A stretch of DNA of 64,000 nucleotides from Haematobia irritans (GCF_050003625.1 NC_134400.1:50410066-50474065); one strand, 5' to 3'; shown: positions 45,163-57,067, numbered from the stretch's first letter. The notes: generated by a model from the letters alone, not told the origin. Made by a program: numbers and translations.

Positions 45163-46957
45163 ACAAGTATATACGGCCGTAAGTTCGGCCAGGCCGAAGC
45201 TTATGTACCCTCCATCATGGATTGCGTAGAAACTTCTTCTCAACACTGCCATCCACAATCGAATTACTTAAGTTGCGGTAACGCTTGCCGATGGCAAGGT
45301 ATCTTAAAACCTCCTAATACCATCTTCTAAATTGTATGTAAGTCCATACGTGGTATATATTAAATCAAAAAAGATCGATCCAATACGTATATAATTCAGT
45401 TTGACAAAGTAGACATAAAATTTTGACAAAATTTTCTACAGAAATAAAATGTTAACAAAATTTTCTATAGAAATAAAATTTTCACAAAATTTTCTATAGA
45501 AATAAAAATTTTGACAAATTTTTCTATAGAGAGAAAATTTTGACAAAAATTTCTACAGAAATAAAATTTTAACAAAATTTTCTATAGAAATAAACTTTTG
45601 ACAAAATTTTCTATAGAAATAAAATCTTGGTAGGTTATTTTTGGCTCGAGTGGCAACCATGATTATGAACCGAATAAAATTTGAACAAAATTTTCTATAG
45701 AAATAAAATTTTGACAAAATTTTCTATAGAAATAAAATTTTGACAATGAGGAAAATTTTATTATGAACCGAATAAAATTTTTACAAAATTTTCTCTAGAA
45801 ATAAAATTTTGACAAAATTTTCTATAGAATTAAAATTTTGACAAAATTTTCTATAGAAATAAAATTTTGGTAGATTATTTTTGGCTCTAGTGGCAACCAT
45901 GATTATGAACCGATATGGACCAATTTTTGTGTGAATGGACCAATTTTGGTATGGTTGTTAGCGACCATATACTAACACCACGTTCCTAATTTCAGCCGGA
46001 TCGGATGAAATTTGCTTCTCGTTGAGGCTCCGTAAGCCAAATCTGGGGATCGGTTTATATGGGGGCTATATATAATTATGGACCGATGTGAACCAATTTT
46101 TGCATGGTTGTTAGAGACCATATACCAACACCATGTACCAAATTTCAGCCGGATCGGATGAAATTTGCTTCTCTTTTAGGCTCCTCAAGCCAAATCTGGG
46201 GATCGGTTTATATGGGGTCTATATATAATTATGGACCGATGTGGACCAATTTTTGCATGATTGTTAGAGACCATATACCAACATCATGTTCCAAATTTCA
46301 GCCGGATCGGATGAAATTTGCTTCTCTTTGAGGCTCCGCAAGCCAAATATGGGGATCGGTTTATATGGGGGCTATATATAATTATGGACCGATGTGAACC
46401 AATTTTTGCATGGTTGTTAGAGACCATATACCAACACCATGTACCAAATTTGAGCCGGATCGGATGAAATTTGCTTCTCTTTTAGGCTCCGCAAGCCAAA
46501 TCTGGGGATCGGTTTATATGGGGGCTGTATATAATTATAGACCGATGTGGACCAATTTTTGCATGGTTGTTAGAGACCATATACCAACATCATATACCAA
46601 ATTTCAGCCGGATCGGATGAAATATGCTTCTGTTAGAGGCTCCACAAGCCAAATCTGAGGGTCCCTTTATATGGGGGCTATACGTAAAAGTGGACCGATA
46701 TGGCCCATTTTCAATACCATCCGACCTACATCGATAACAACTACTTGTGCCAAGTTTCAAGTCGATAGCTTGTTTCGTTCGGAAGTTAGCGTGATTTCAA
46801 CAGACGGACGGACGGACGGACGGACATGCTTAGATCGACTCAGAATTTCACCACGACCCAGAATATATATACTTTATGGGGTCTTAGAGCAATATTTCGA
46901 TGTGTTACAAACGGAATGACAAAGTTAATATACCCCCATCCTATGATGGAGGGTATA
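45163..46957 (+). mobile_element. Family A element, complete
   Basis: 1.8 kb with both ends. It has the same unusual minisatellite interruptions and unique flanks as 22063-24997 but fewer central units. It is one of the two best copies for defining the family. Terminal microsatellite ACGGACGGACGGACGG at about 46803-46824. Confidence 0.9.
45410..45870. repeat. 29-bp minisatellite array
   Basis: About 15 units with two ATTATGAACCGAATAAAATT interruptions, mirroring 24315-24760. Confidence 0.9.
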
Positions 46958-47185
46958 AAAATATGAAATCACAATTTTTGTATTTGATTGAAGTATTCAC
47001 TTTATTACGTACGTACTTAATTGTTAGACATAATGTATGAACTGTTTACTGTACGGAGAAACTATTGTACACAGATGAGCAAAGGCAAGATCCTTTTTGG
47101 AATCAAAATGAATCAGTAAAAGCAGCTTTCAATTATATATTTTGGCACATTTTATTATGACTTGAAGGGGGAATGATACATAGCA

Positions 47186-47831
47186 CACTGAAAAAAATAT
47201 TGTCGTGAGGTCAAAGATTTCATGTCTTTAAAATACGAATACAAATTTTGCTTAGCATAGAAGACGTATTTCTCTAAAATAAAGTTATTTTCCTTGTCCA
47301 AAAGTCGATAAACTTTTCAATGAAGTCATATTGTCCTTACAATTAAGTGATTTGACTTAAAAATGGGTATCTTAACATGAAAGAAAAAATTTATAGGCTA
47401 AGATCAACATGACTTTAATAATTCAGAAAAATTCTTTAAATTTAATGAAATTGTCTTTAAATTTGTTGTCTTTTTGCATCTTGACTACAAAGCAAAAAAT
47501 CGTTCAAATATAGGACATGTTTTTCAAAACTTTATTTTAAAGAAGCTTTTTACTTCAAACATAGCATAATTTCTACTGGAAGTCGAGTCCTAATTTGGAA
47601 AATAAAGTTGCCGTTAACTTGTTTTTAAAGGACTTTGATAGCATATGAAGGAAAAAAGCGAAAAATTAAAATTTGCTTCCTGGAAGCTAGTACACAAAAC
47701 CTAAATTTAAAAGAGAATTGTGTCTTAAAAGTATCCTTACTTGTATTCTCCGCTTCTTTTGCTCGGAATCAATACCAAATTTTTTAAAGTAAAGACAAAA
47801 TCTTTGGAACCGAGTATGCTTTTTTTCAGTG
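47186..47831 (-). mobile_element. MITE family E, copy 2
   Basis: 646 bp, near-identical in inverse orientation to 10771-11426. Ends CACTGAAAAAAATATTG and TTTTTTTCAGTG. The flanking dinucleotide is CA on both sides instead of TA. Confidence 0.85.
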
Positions 47832-47905
47832 CACCAATTCAAAATGTTAATTTTATTAATTTTATTTTATTTATTTATTACTTAGTTTCTTATAATTACA
47901 AATTA

Positions 47906-48838
47906 AAGGGTGATTTGTTAAGAGCTTGATAACTTTTAAAAAAAAAAAAACGCATAAAATTTGCAAAATCTCATCGGTTCTTTATTTGAAACGTTAGATT
48001 GGTCCATGACATTTACTTTTTGAAGATAATTTCATTTAAATGTTGACCGCGGCTGCGTCTTAGGTGGTCCATTCGGAAAGTCCAATTTCGGGCAACTTTT
48101 TCGAGCATTTCGGCCGGAATAGCCCGAATTTCTTCGGAAATGTTGTCTTCCAAAGCTGGAATAGTTGCTGGCTTATTTCTGTAGACTTTAGACTTGACGT
48201 AGCCCCACAAAAAATAGTCTAAAGGCGTCAAATCGCATGATCTTGGTGGCCAACTTACCGGTCCATTTCTTGAGATGAATTGTTCTCCGAAGTTTTCCCT
48301 CAAAATGGCCATAGAATCGCGAGCTGTGTGGCATGTAGCGCCATCTTGTTGAAACCACATGTCAACCAAGTTCAGTTCTTCCATTTTTGGCAACAAAAAG
48401 TTTGTTAGCATCGAACGATAGCGATCGCCATTCACCGTAACGTTGCGTCCAACAGCATCTTTGAAAAAATACGGTCCAATGATTCCACCAGCGTACAAAC
48501 CACACCAAACAGTGCATTTTTCGGGATGCATGTGCAGTTCTTGAACGGCTTCTGGTTGCTCTTCACTCCAAATGCGGCAATTTTGCTTATTTACGTAGCC
48601 ATTCAACCAGAAATGAGCCTCATCGCTGAACAAAATTTGTCGATAAAAAAGCGGATTTTCTGCCACTGATTTTGGTAATAAAATTCAATGATTTGCAAGC
48701 GTTGCTCGTTAGTAAGTCTATTCATGATGAAATGTCAAAGCATACTGAGCATCTTTCTCTTTGACACCATGTCTGAAATCCCACGTGATCTGTCAAATAC
48801 TAATGCATGAAAATCCTAACCTCAAAAGAATCACCCTT
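47906..48838 (-). mobile_element. DD41D element, copy 3 (internally deleted)
   Basis: 933 bp, TA at 47904-47905 and 48839-48840. Retains more of the transposase 5' end than copies 1 and 2 but less of the catalytic-side sequence. Confidence 0.92.
48013..48725 (-). pseudogene. DD41D transposase with N-terminal 20 residues retained
   Basis: Starts MNRLTNEQRLQIIEFYYQNQ, the beginning of the first helix-turn-helix. It then jumps within two bases of microhomology (TG) to GGCAGAAAATCC of the catalytic half, out of frame. The catalytic frame 48013-48666 is otherwise open through DEAHFW, QQDGATCH and LTPLDYF to NEIIFKK. Confidence 0.9.
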
Positions 48839-50138
48839 TATAATAAACTTATTTACGGGCATTAGCAACTAGAGGCTATCGGCCTATAATTTTCTTATTT
48901 ATTTATTTATTAAGGAATAGTAATCATTAGAAACATACTATTTTCGCCAGATACGCAACAAAAAGTGAACTCTCTAGGGCACTAAATCTATTTTAACTAT
49001 ATTTTAGGCCAAGGAAAAAAAGAGCTTCCAAAGAAGTAGTTTGGTTCGAGAATTTGTGATCCAGAAGTAGTGCAAACCTGGATCATATTCAATGAATTTT
49101 ACATGGAATTGTCATAGGACGGAAGTACTCCATTTTTGAATGCTTCGAATTGCTTTAGAAGTTGTGCCTTGGATGAAGACATTAAAAAAAAAACTTTTTT
49201 TCTCCAATTTCAACTTTTTATTTTTATCAGGATTTTTTGGGACACTTTAATTTTCTTATTATCTAATTTTCATAAATTGAAAAACTTCTCCACTTCCACC
49301 GGGGGTTGAACTTGGGTCTATTGGCACCATAACAGAACACACTCAGCTGCAAACGCCATTGAACACGATGCATCAAAACGTCTATTCAAATGTTTGTGAT
49401 ATGAACCTACTACTGCTTTATTTTCCGGTATATGTTTGGGAAAGGCATGTTGTCCGTGTCCAAATGTTAATATGGTCAATTTTTAAGTACTTTTACTTTT
49501 TCCGATTTATTGGATGGTATGTTGAGGAGAAGTATACCTCCCCTTGACAAACCACGCTTGAAATTCACAGGAAATATAGAAGATTGTCTAACGATTTGAA
49601 TAGAGAACAATTAGAAAACAAAAAATTTGTTAAAATGGAACATCACCTACCCGACGTTTATTAAGCCGGTCCATTTTACATCTGCGTAACCGTCCTATTT
49701 CTGTATATAAACGAAAAAGTAAGTATTCCGATTTTTTTTTGAAATGTACGGGACACATGTGTGAAAACCATGGAGTGATTAATCAGTACTCCAGTTTTTG
49801 TGCCAGACTTCCCCTGACCTTACTCTTTCAAAGAGTTCAAATCTTTTCGAATTTGTTTTCAGATCGAAGGACATGGTTGACTAAGTTAAAGAAAATATGC
49901 TTTGGGAGGCGCAGCGAAGCGGGCCGGGTTACGCTAGTACATTATAGTAATATTCGAAATGATGACAAACAAAAATTTACCGATAAATATTCGGAGGGTT
50001 TAAATTTTTCTGGCGTTGTATATATATGTATGCACTGTCCGTTCCCAAAGATGTTTTTCTTTACTCTTACGATTTTAATATTAATTCCAGGTCAAAGAAA
50101 TGGAGAATTGAAGTACAGATACATTTAAGACATACTTG
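48839..50138. other. Unassigned 1.3 kb
   Basis: No repeat family recognised. Short frames at 49359-49547 and 49739-50128 have no motifs. A GC-richer patch at 49895-49930 (GGGAGGCGCAGCGAAGCGGG) stands out but has no explanation. Confidence 0.35.
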
Positions 50139-50707
50139 CACAGAAAAAAATATCACCAAAATATTTCCAATTAAAAAGTTAATTGAATTTGAAATTTTTT
50201 CAATTAATAAATTAATTGGTACAATTAACTTTTTAATCAAGATAGAAACATTAAGTTAATTAAGTCAATGATTGAAAATTTTAAAATTTTTAATTAAAAA
50301 GTTAATTGATACAATAAACTTTTAATCAAATTCGGAAGACTAAGTCAGTTTATGATGATGATGAACATTTTTTTAAATTTTTAATTAATTTTTTTTTCAA
50401 ACAATCAATTGTTAATCCAAAAAAAATTCTAAGCCAATTCAGAATTTAATTGAAAATAGTTACCTTTTTTAATAAATAAATTAATTGAGTTTTGCAATCA
50501 ACATCAATTAAATTTTTAATTGAATCAATTAAAAAATTAATTGAAATATGGCAATGAAATCAATTAATTTTTTAATCAAGAATTTTTTCTATGCCCAATT
50601 AAAACTGTGATTGATACTATCATTTTCGTGATTGAAGACATTTCAATTAAAAAATTAATTGGATCAATTAATTTCGTGATTGAATCAGAAAAAAATTTTT
50701 TTGTGTG
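50139..50707. mobile_element. MITE family F, copy 2 (569 bp)
   Basis: Ends CACAGAAAAAAATATCACC and AAAAATTTTTTTGTGTG, with TG rather than TA on both sides. Interior dense in AATTAATT-type palindromes. The right end matches 41020-41125 almost exactly. Confidence 0.75.
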
Positions 50708-50714
50708 TGCCTTC

Positions 50715-50935
50715 TAAATTGGAGTTTTGAGTACTTGCTACTACAAATCGAATCTGAATGTTTTTTTCGCGTTTTCCTTCATGTGCTCTCATTGAAAAAT
50801 TTATCAACTTTTGAAAAAGGAAAACACAAACTTTACATCAGCAACATGTGTCTTATATGCTAAACGAAATTTGCATTCGTATTTGAAGAACATGCAATAT
50901 TTGACCTCAAGGCAATACTTTTTCCAGTGTGGGGC
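50715..50935 (+). mobile_element. MITE E relative, degraded
   Basis: GAAAAATTTATCAACTTTTG, GCATTCGTATTTGAAGAACATG, TTTGACCTCAAGGCAATA (read in pieces) and CCAGTGTGG follow the order of MITE E. 50936-51289 is unassigned. Confidence 0.6.
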
Positions 50936-51374
50936 TTCATCTAATCTGAATGATCAAATTCTCAACACTTAAATAAAATTTAATGTACCAAGTTTTGATT
51001 TCTTGAGCCTGCTGAAATAGAAATTTCATTTAGTTATTGGAAGGCAAATATAGACTTACAAATTTTAACAGCGTCGGATGAGATCGAGGAGTAACCTCGA
51101 GGCTCCAGAAATTGCTTTAACTATCAATACAATTGTTTGTGATATATCAAGAAGGTGGAGGATATTTTATATTGTTTTCCACCTGACTTTCGGCATTACT
51201 TAGTGGCAAAATAAGTGTAGTCTCCAAAAGACCTAGCTTCCAATTGGCAATTAGTTATTTGTAGCCCTTCCTACAATATTAGCAATTCCACTGTTGACGA
51301 CTGTCTTTAGTAGAATTTTGTATACAATCATTGGTACACGATACGGATTCGGTCTGGCTGATCTATCGGCCGTA

Positions 51375-52657
51375 ACAGGTTGGCTGATAAGTCCCCAAAG
51401 AAAAACACATTTTTTTTGTCAAAATTCGTTTTTATTATTCAACATAGTTCCCTTCAAGAGCGATACAACGATTATAACGACCTTCCAATTTTTTGATACC
51501 ATTTTGGTAGTACTCCTTCGGTTTTGCCTCAAAATAGGCCTCAGTTTCGGCGATCACCTCTTCATTGCAGCCAAAATTTTCCCCTACGAGCATCCTTTTG
51601 AGGTCTGAGAACAAGAAAAAGTCGCTGGGGGCCATATCTGGAGAATATGGTGGGTGGGGAAGCAATACGAAGCCCAATTCATGAATTTTTCCATCGTTCT
51701 CAATGACTTGTGGCACGGTGCGTTGTCTTGGTGGAACAATACATTTTTCTTCTTCATATGGGGCCGTTTTGCCGCGATTCGACCTTCAAACGCTCCAATA
51801 ACGCCATATAATAGTCACTGTTGATGGTTTTTCCCTTCTCAAGATAATCGATAAAAATTATTCCATGCGCATCCCAAAAAACAGAGGCGATTACTTTGCC
51901 AGCGGACTTTTGAGTCTTTCCACGCTTCGGAGACGGTTCACCGGTCGCTGTCCACTCAGCCGACTGTCGATTGGACTCAGAAGTGTAGTGATGGAGCCAT
52001 GTTTCATCCATTGTCACATATTGACGGAAAAACTCGGGTGTATTACGAGTTAACAGCTGCAAACACCGCTCAGAATCATCAACACGTTGTTGTTTTTGGT
52101 CAAATGTGAGCTCGCGCGGCACCCATTTTGCACAGAGCTTCAGCATATCCAAGTATTGATGAATGATAGACCAACACGTTCCTTTGATATTTTGAAGGCC
52201 TCTGCTATCTCGATCAACTTCATTTTACGGTCATTCAAAATCATTTTGTGGATTTTTTTTGATTTTTTCGTCGGTAACCACCTCTTTCGGGCGTCCACTG
52301 CGTTCGCCGTCCTCCGTGCTCATTTCACCACGCTTGAATTTTGCATACCAATCAATTATTGTTGATTTCCCTGGGGCAGAGTCCGCAAACTCATTATCAA
52401 GTCAAGTTTTCGCTTCCACCGTATTTTTTCCCTTCAGAAAACAGTATTTTATCAAAACACGAAATTCCTTTTTTCCATTTTTTTCACAATAACAAAAGTT
52501 GCTTCACAAAGGACGCTCTATCTCACAAACTAATTGACTTACAGACGTCAAATTTTGACACGAATCGTTTAAAGGTTGGTACTATATAAAAATAATATAC
52601 ATTTAATACTAGCGGCGTCATCTATGTGTCAGACCGGGGACTTATCAGCCAACCTGT
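51375..52657 (-). mobile_element. Himar1-like mariner copy B
   Basis: 1283 bp with TA on both sides. Right end GACCGGGGACTTATCAGCC...ACCTGT is intact. At the left end ACAGGTTGGCTGATAAGTCC is followed by CCAAAGAAAA, so about seven bases (GGTCTAA-type) of the inner terminal repeat are deleted compared with copy A. Confidence 0.93.
51435..52478 (-). pseudogene. Himar1-like mariner transposase, copy B
   Basis: Blocks LCAKWVPRELTFDQKQQRVD, VTMDETWLHHYT, SPDMAPSDFFLF and the full C-terminus ending LEGNYVE are present. Single-base deletions shift frame just after the start codon, near IIHQYLD (52170), at LKVE (51778) and near MAKIHELG (51690). The second catalytic Asp block falls in a shifted stretch. 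Less damaged at the C-terminus than copy A, so the two copies decayed independently. Confidence 0.92.
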
Positions 52658-52668
52658 TATATACTTGT

Positions 52669-53397
52669 TTCGGTGCAGAGTCTGCATTTAGTTAATATCA
52701 TAGATTCATATCTTAACGGTTCGTTATGACCATTTTATCTTTTTCGTTGTCCATTCATTTAAATTTGTATATAATCTGTTTTTCGTCTTTATGTTGAAGA
52801 GTAAAACATTTATAAGGAGAAGAAAAAACACTGAATTAGAAAAAACTCCAACTTAAACATCTAAATGTATTTTTGCGATTGTAAGCTATCGTCTATGCAA
52901 ACACGTTTAAATAAATTTCAATTAAGCACGAACTTTTGCAATTATCCCACTTTTTGCTCTAGTCCATAAAATGCGACAAATTTACAAGAGACATTCATTC
53001 GAGGAGATTAAGCATACACACCAAGTCCCAAAACCGGAGGAAAAAAATGCAAACACTGAAACCAAATTAAATAGAAACTAAACTGTGCGATGCGGAGGCT
53101 AAGCTGTATCGGTAAACCAATGATTTTACGTTGTGGACATAACAGAAGCATCAGGGGCAATGGTAACCAAGTCCTGTATTTTTCTTCGGCCATGGAATTT
53201 GGATTTGTTGTAGCCAGCCAACTAGCCCTGAATTTAGATAAAACGATTATAACGACAATTAATTCAACTCAACTTTTGCAATGTGTTTTGTGGGATCTTC
53301 TCCGTACCAAATTTTGCAGACGTTATCTGTAATACGATTTTATCGATCCATTAATCGTAAGGATAATGTACATAAATTGGTGATTCACATTGGCCTT
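52669..53397. other. Unassigned
   Basis: AT-rich; no repeat ends and no motif in the open frames at 53008-53332. Confidence 0.35.
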
Positions 53398-53895
53398 CAC
53401 ATAGGAAAAATATCACCAAAATATAATCAATTAAAAAATTAACGGATACAATCCACTGTTCAATGAAACTAAAGAATAATGTCAAATAAGCAAATGATTG
53501 AAAATGTTTACTATTTATTAAAAAATTAAAATTCGTAACCACAGTTCAATTATTTGTAACCAATTAGTTTTACACTATTCATTGGTTAATTAAATTTTGA
53601 CTCAAATCTAATGAAAAAGTCAACTATATTGATGCTTGGAAAATTCATAAAAAAGTATAATCTTTTGTAAAAGTACAAGAAAATTATTTCATCTAAAGCA
53701 AAAATAATTATAAACAAAAAACAAAATGAATAATTAATTGCCTCAATTAAAAATTTATCGAGTTTTCGACCAAAATCAATTAAATTTATAATTGAACCAA
53801 CTAAAAAATGAAAGTGCAAATTTTTAATCAATCTTTTTTTAATTAATTTTGAAATTAATACTATCGTTTTCGTAATTGAAGGAAAAAAATGTACA
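53398..53895. mobile_element. MITE family F, degraded copy
   Basis: CACATAGGAAAAATATCACC at the left and AATTAATTTTGAAATTAATA, CGTTTTCGTAATTGAAGG near the right parallel copy 2. The right terminus is eroded. Confidence 0.5.
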
Positions 53896-54055
53896 AATTT
53901 CATTGGAATTCGATTACCCACATTGGCGAATCTATGGTGTTCTGGGAACAAAATCAACCCAAAGAAACTTATAATCCCCCAAGTTTAATCTTCGAATTTT
54001 AAATTGGAACATTACTATAATCTACATTGATATTATATTAACAGTAAATATATAC

Positions 54056-54545
54056 TTGGATGTGCGCGTAAGTGAAATTTCACTTACGCTCACGCAAATT
54101 CACGAAGAAATATTTGTACTCACGCACGCCATGTGGGTAGGAATTCACGTTCACGCAAATTCAGGAAATAAAAAACTATATACACACGCACGCTCACGCA
54201 CGAACATAGGTTATGCCTCACGTTCCTGCATGATTCACCACAGTTTTCGTAATTTACGACAAATCTCGTGATTCAGGAAAATTTTCGGAACACGACAATT
54301 GGCGTGTTTCACGACAAATCTCATGACTCTCTGCAATTACTGAACAGTAAGTAACATTCATAACTCACGACGGAACCATTAGCAAAATTCAAATATGTTT
54401 CACAATCAAACAACGGACGTTATTGAAATCTTAAGCATGATAAAATCCGTGAATGTGATTAAAGTCGGTGAGCTTGAATCGTGAACGTGACTTTGTTCGT
54501 GAGTGTGATTTTTTTCTGTCTCTGTTTTAAAGTGAATGTGTAATT
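54056..54545. repeat. CACG/GTGA-rich degenerate repeat with perfect palindrome
   Basis: The left part is rich in TTCACG/CACGCA on the plus strand; the right part (54450-54520) is rich in CGTGA/GTGAATGTG, i.e. the complement. The block could fold on itself. 54066-54089 is a perfect 24-bp palindrome with half-site GCGTAAGTGAAA. Not matched to a known element. Confidence 0.6.
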
Positions 54546-54684
54546 GGACATGAAGATTAAGGAATTGATATTATTAAGCTTTTGAAAAGAAAATGCCAGA
54601 TACCCATCATACAAGCCTGACTATAAATATGTTTCAGTGTCGGTCAATACACATTTCCATAGTCTCTAGTAAGATCTGACTGGG

Positions 54685-54769
54685 TTAGGTTAGGTTAGGT
54701 GACAGCCCGATGTTTCAGGCTCACTTAGACTATTCAGTCCATTGTGATACCACATTGGTGATCTGGCTG
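54685..54769 (-). mobile_element. Very short SINE/LINE 3'-end insertion
   Basis: 85 bp with TTAGGTTAGGTTAGG first and CACATTGGT last, flanked by a 12-bp near-identical target duplication (GATCTGACTGGG at 54673-54684, GATCTGGCTGGG at 54770-54781). It corresponds to the last 85 bp of the SINE. Confidence 0.82.
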
Positions 54770-55121
54770 GGTGAGATGATTCAATTTGAGTCTTATAATT
54801 TCCTTAGAATACACCCTCAAAAAAAATCGCCTCTTTAACATATGTTCCAAACATATTTTGCAGGAAGCACATATATTATTGGATACTGCCGAAACATTAA
54901 TATGTTTGTTTTATGTGAACATATTATATGTTTGGAAACATTTTGAGCCCAAAAATATTATATGCTTGGAAGAATTTTTCCCAAAGACGATTGTGCTCAT
55001 TCCCTAACATACTCGTTATTTTCAGTTCCACGAAATATTTTAATTCTTGGCACCTTTTTCTGTAATACAAATAATGTTGAAGAAATTATTCACTTTTATA
55101 ATTTTTTTAAATTTTACCTTT

Positions 55122-55204
55122 CGCCTGCACGGAGAATCGAACCGAGTACCATACAGTTTGTAAGCCAACACACTATCCACTGGGCTACGTAGCTGTTATG
55201 GTCA
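55122..55204 (-). other. tRNA-like Pol III module (minus)
   Basis: Read on the minus strand: TAGCCCAGTGGATAG (A-box-like, D-arm) then GGTTCGATTCTC (B-box). It lies head-to-head with the plus module at 55316, 110 bp apart. Probably a tRNA-derived promoter; not a functional tRNA. Confidence 0.65.
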
Positions 55205-55315
55205 CCAGCAGATAATTATCGTTATAAGTTACATTTATATAGCATAGTTTGCAGCGCCCACGAGCCCATGCAAACATAACATTATTTAACAGAAACATAC
55301 ATTTGTTTGCCACGT

Positions 55316-55395
55316 GGAGCAGTGGCTAGCATGTCTGCCTTGCATGCAAAGGGTCGTGGGTTCAATCCCTGCTCCGACCGAACACTTTTTTTTTT
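55316..55395 (+). other. tRNA-like Pol III module (plus) with T-run
   Basis: GGAGCAGTGGCTAGCATG (A-box-like) then GTGGGTTCAATCCC (B-box), closed by CTGCTCC, the exact complement of GGAGCAG. A run of ten T at 55386-55395 follows, which would terminate Pol III. Too short for a normal tRNA. Confidence 0.65.
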
Positions 55396-56847
55396 AATTT
55401 ACACATTTATATTTATACTATATTAAATTTTTATAATAAAACTTCGAAATGTGGGTTATTAAAGATTTATAGTTATTAACAGTGCTTGATATAAACGAAA
55501 TTGACTGATTTTTTAAAATATTATTTTTTATTGCAAAAATAACAATTTTGTAACAAAAAACTGTTTTTGGTACAAAACTTTAAAATTTGGAAGGAATTCA
55601 AAAACTAACAAAAGAAGAACGTGGAGTCGAGTATAAACATACATAAATAATTTTATAATATAAATATAAATTTATTTAGGCGTGAGCAGTTTTTTACTAG
55701 CATTTAACACCATCGGTCTAAAATGCCTTTTATTTTTTTTAATAATTCATTTTAAAGGAAATAAAACTTTTAAATTGTTTTAGCTGCAAAACTCGAACTT
55801 AATGCCCGCTTTTATATTTGAAGGTGTCCGTCAACTCCTCTTGGACTACTTATTAATAAAGAGGAACTAAACTTTGTTTTTATACATTTTACTGTGTAAT
55901 TTTTCACTATTTCCTCCTTATTTCATTTTACTGTCCCAACTCTAAAAAGAGTATAGTGCCCTTTCGTTATTTTCTTTTAACGAACCAAGAAAAAAATTGT
56001 GCCCATAATGCCAAAATGATAAACAAAACACATGTCCACACATTCAGGAAATGCTGCTCTCAAGGCGAAAACACAGGCTTTTTTTCAAATGTCTATTCTC
56101 TTGGTTCCGAATGTCCATTCTCTTTATTCAAATTAAATAATATTTAAACTTAAGCATATCAAATTTTTTGCCTTATCATAAAACAGTTTTCTGAAACAAC
56201 ATACAAGCGGTTTCACAGAAATTGTTCTCTTTTGATTCTTTTGCTGTGTTATGTTGATATCTTTTGTCAACTCTCCCGGTCTCCATCTCTATTTCTTTCT
56301 CTATACTCTCTCTGTCGCTTTGAATAAAATATCACAACATATGTATGTTTAGTCGAAATTTGTAAATTTATACATGTTTGCATTCACACATATGATTTTT
56401 ATGAAACATTCATGCCCCAAACATAATATATTCTAACATATTAACATAGATGTCCCAAACATTTAGTGTTAGTTTAGGAACATTACATGTTTGCACTTAT
56501 ATATATTGTGTTTTAAAATTGTGCCCGAAACACATTTTGTTTATATCGGAACATATGAAAAACATATTTTTCTAAGAGTGTACCAATTCCTTAATCTTCA
56601 TGTCCAATTAGCTCGCATTAAAATTCTAGTAATATGTAAAGTAATTGATTTGGACGAAAAACCAGCCTGCGTTGATATCAGGCTAACATAAAAATAGAAA
56701 ATGTTTTGTTTTATTTTATGTTTTGGACCCATGCCATTTTAATTGGCAATCAAAAAAACCAAAGTATAAAAACACCAAAAGTCAAGAAGAGCGATATCTA
56801 TGGCTTCCCTCCTTTTAAGATCCCTTCTTCTAAGATCCCTAATAAAG

Positions 56848-57067
56848 GTACGTGAGTACCTTTATTAATAAACCGCGAAGAGAGAATGATAATTTTATAA
56901 ATGAGATCTGTATCCTAATTTTAACTTTATTGGTCCTAGATTTAAAGCCAGTTAGGTCGCTACAAAATGTCTTTATTTTAAAGAAGCCGCATCTTTGGCT
57001 CGGAATCAATACCAAAATCCTTAAGCGAAGGTCAAAATCTTTGGTTCCAGGATTTTTTTTTGAGTGT
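56848..57067 (+). mobile_element. MITE-like repeat related to E, copy
   Basis: Homologous to 18130-18360 (ACGTGAGTACC, GGTCCTAGATTTAAAGCCAG, TTTGGCTCGGAATCAATACC) and ends TTTTTTGAGTGTAC. Confidence 0.7.

Larger units (their letters stand above)
51290..52668 (-). mobile_element. Family A terminal fragment split by mariner
   Basis: 51290-51374 (GACTGTCTTTAGTAGA ... TCGGCCGTA) and 52658-52668 (TATATACTTGT) are the two halves of an A terminus. The target was the TATATA at the end of the element. Confidence 0.8.
54812..56580. mobile_element. TA-duplicating element T, copy 2 (fuller)
   Basis: 1769 bp; ends CACCCTCAAAAAAAATCGC and (inverted) CACTCTTAGAAAAATATG; TA at 54810-54811 and 56581-56582. 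Collinear with 8759-10334 except for the tRNA-like region, which is complete here. No transposase. The interior also holds CTCTCTGTCGCTTTG and other conserved non-coding blocks. Confidence 0.85.

Noticed and set aside
53090..53332. 80-codon frame starting MRRLSCIGKP
   Set aside because: No recognisable motif, no splice context and no conserved partner; cannot be supported as a gene.
55316..55395. Functional tRNA gene
   Set aside because: Too short, with no proper acceptor/T-arm layout or anticodon stem, and embedded in a repeated element; treated as a tRNA-like promoter module.
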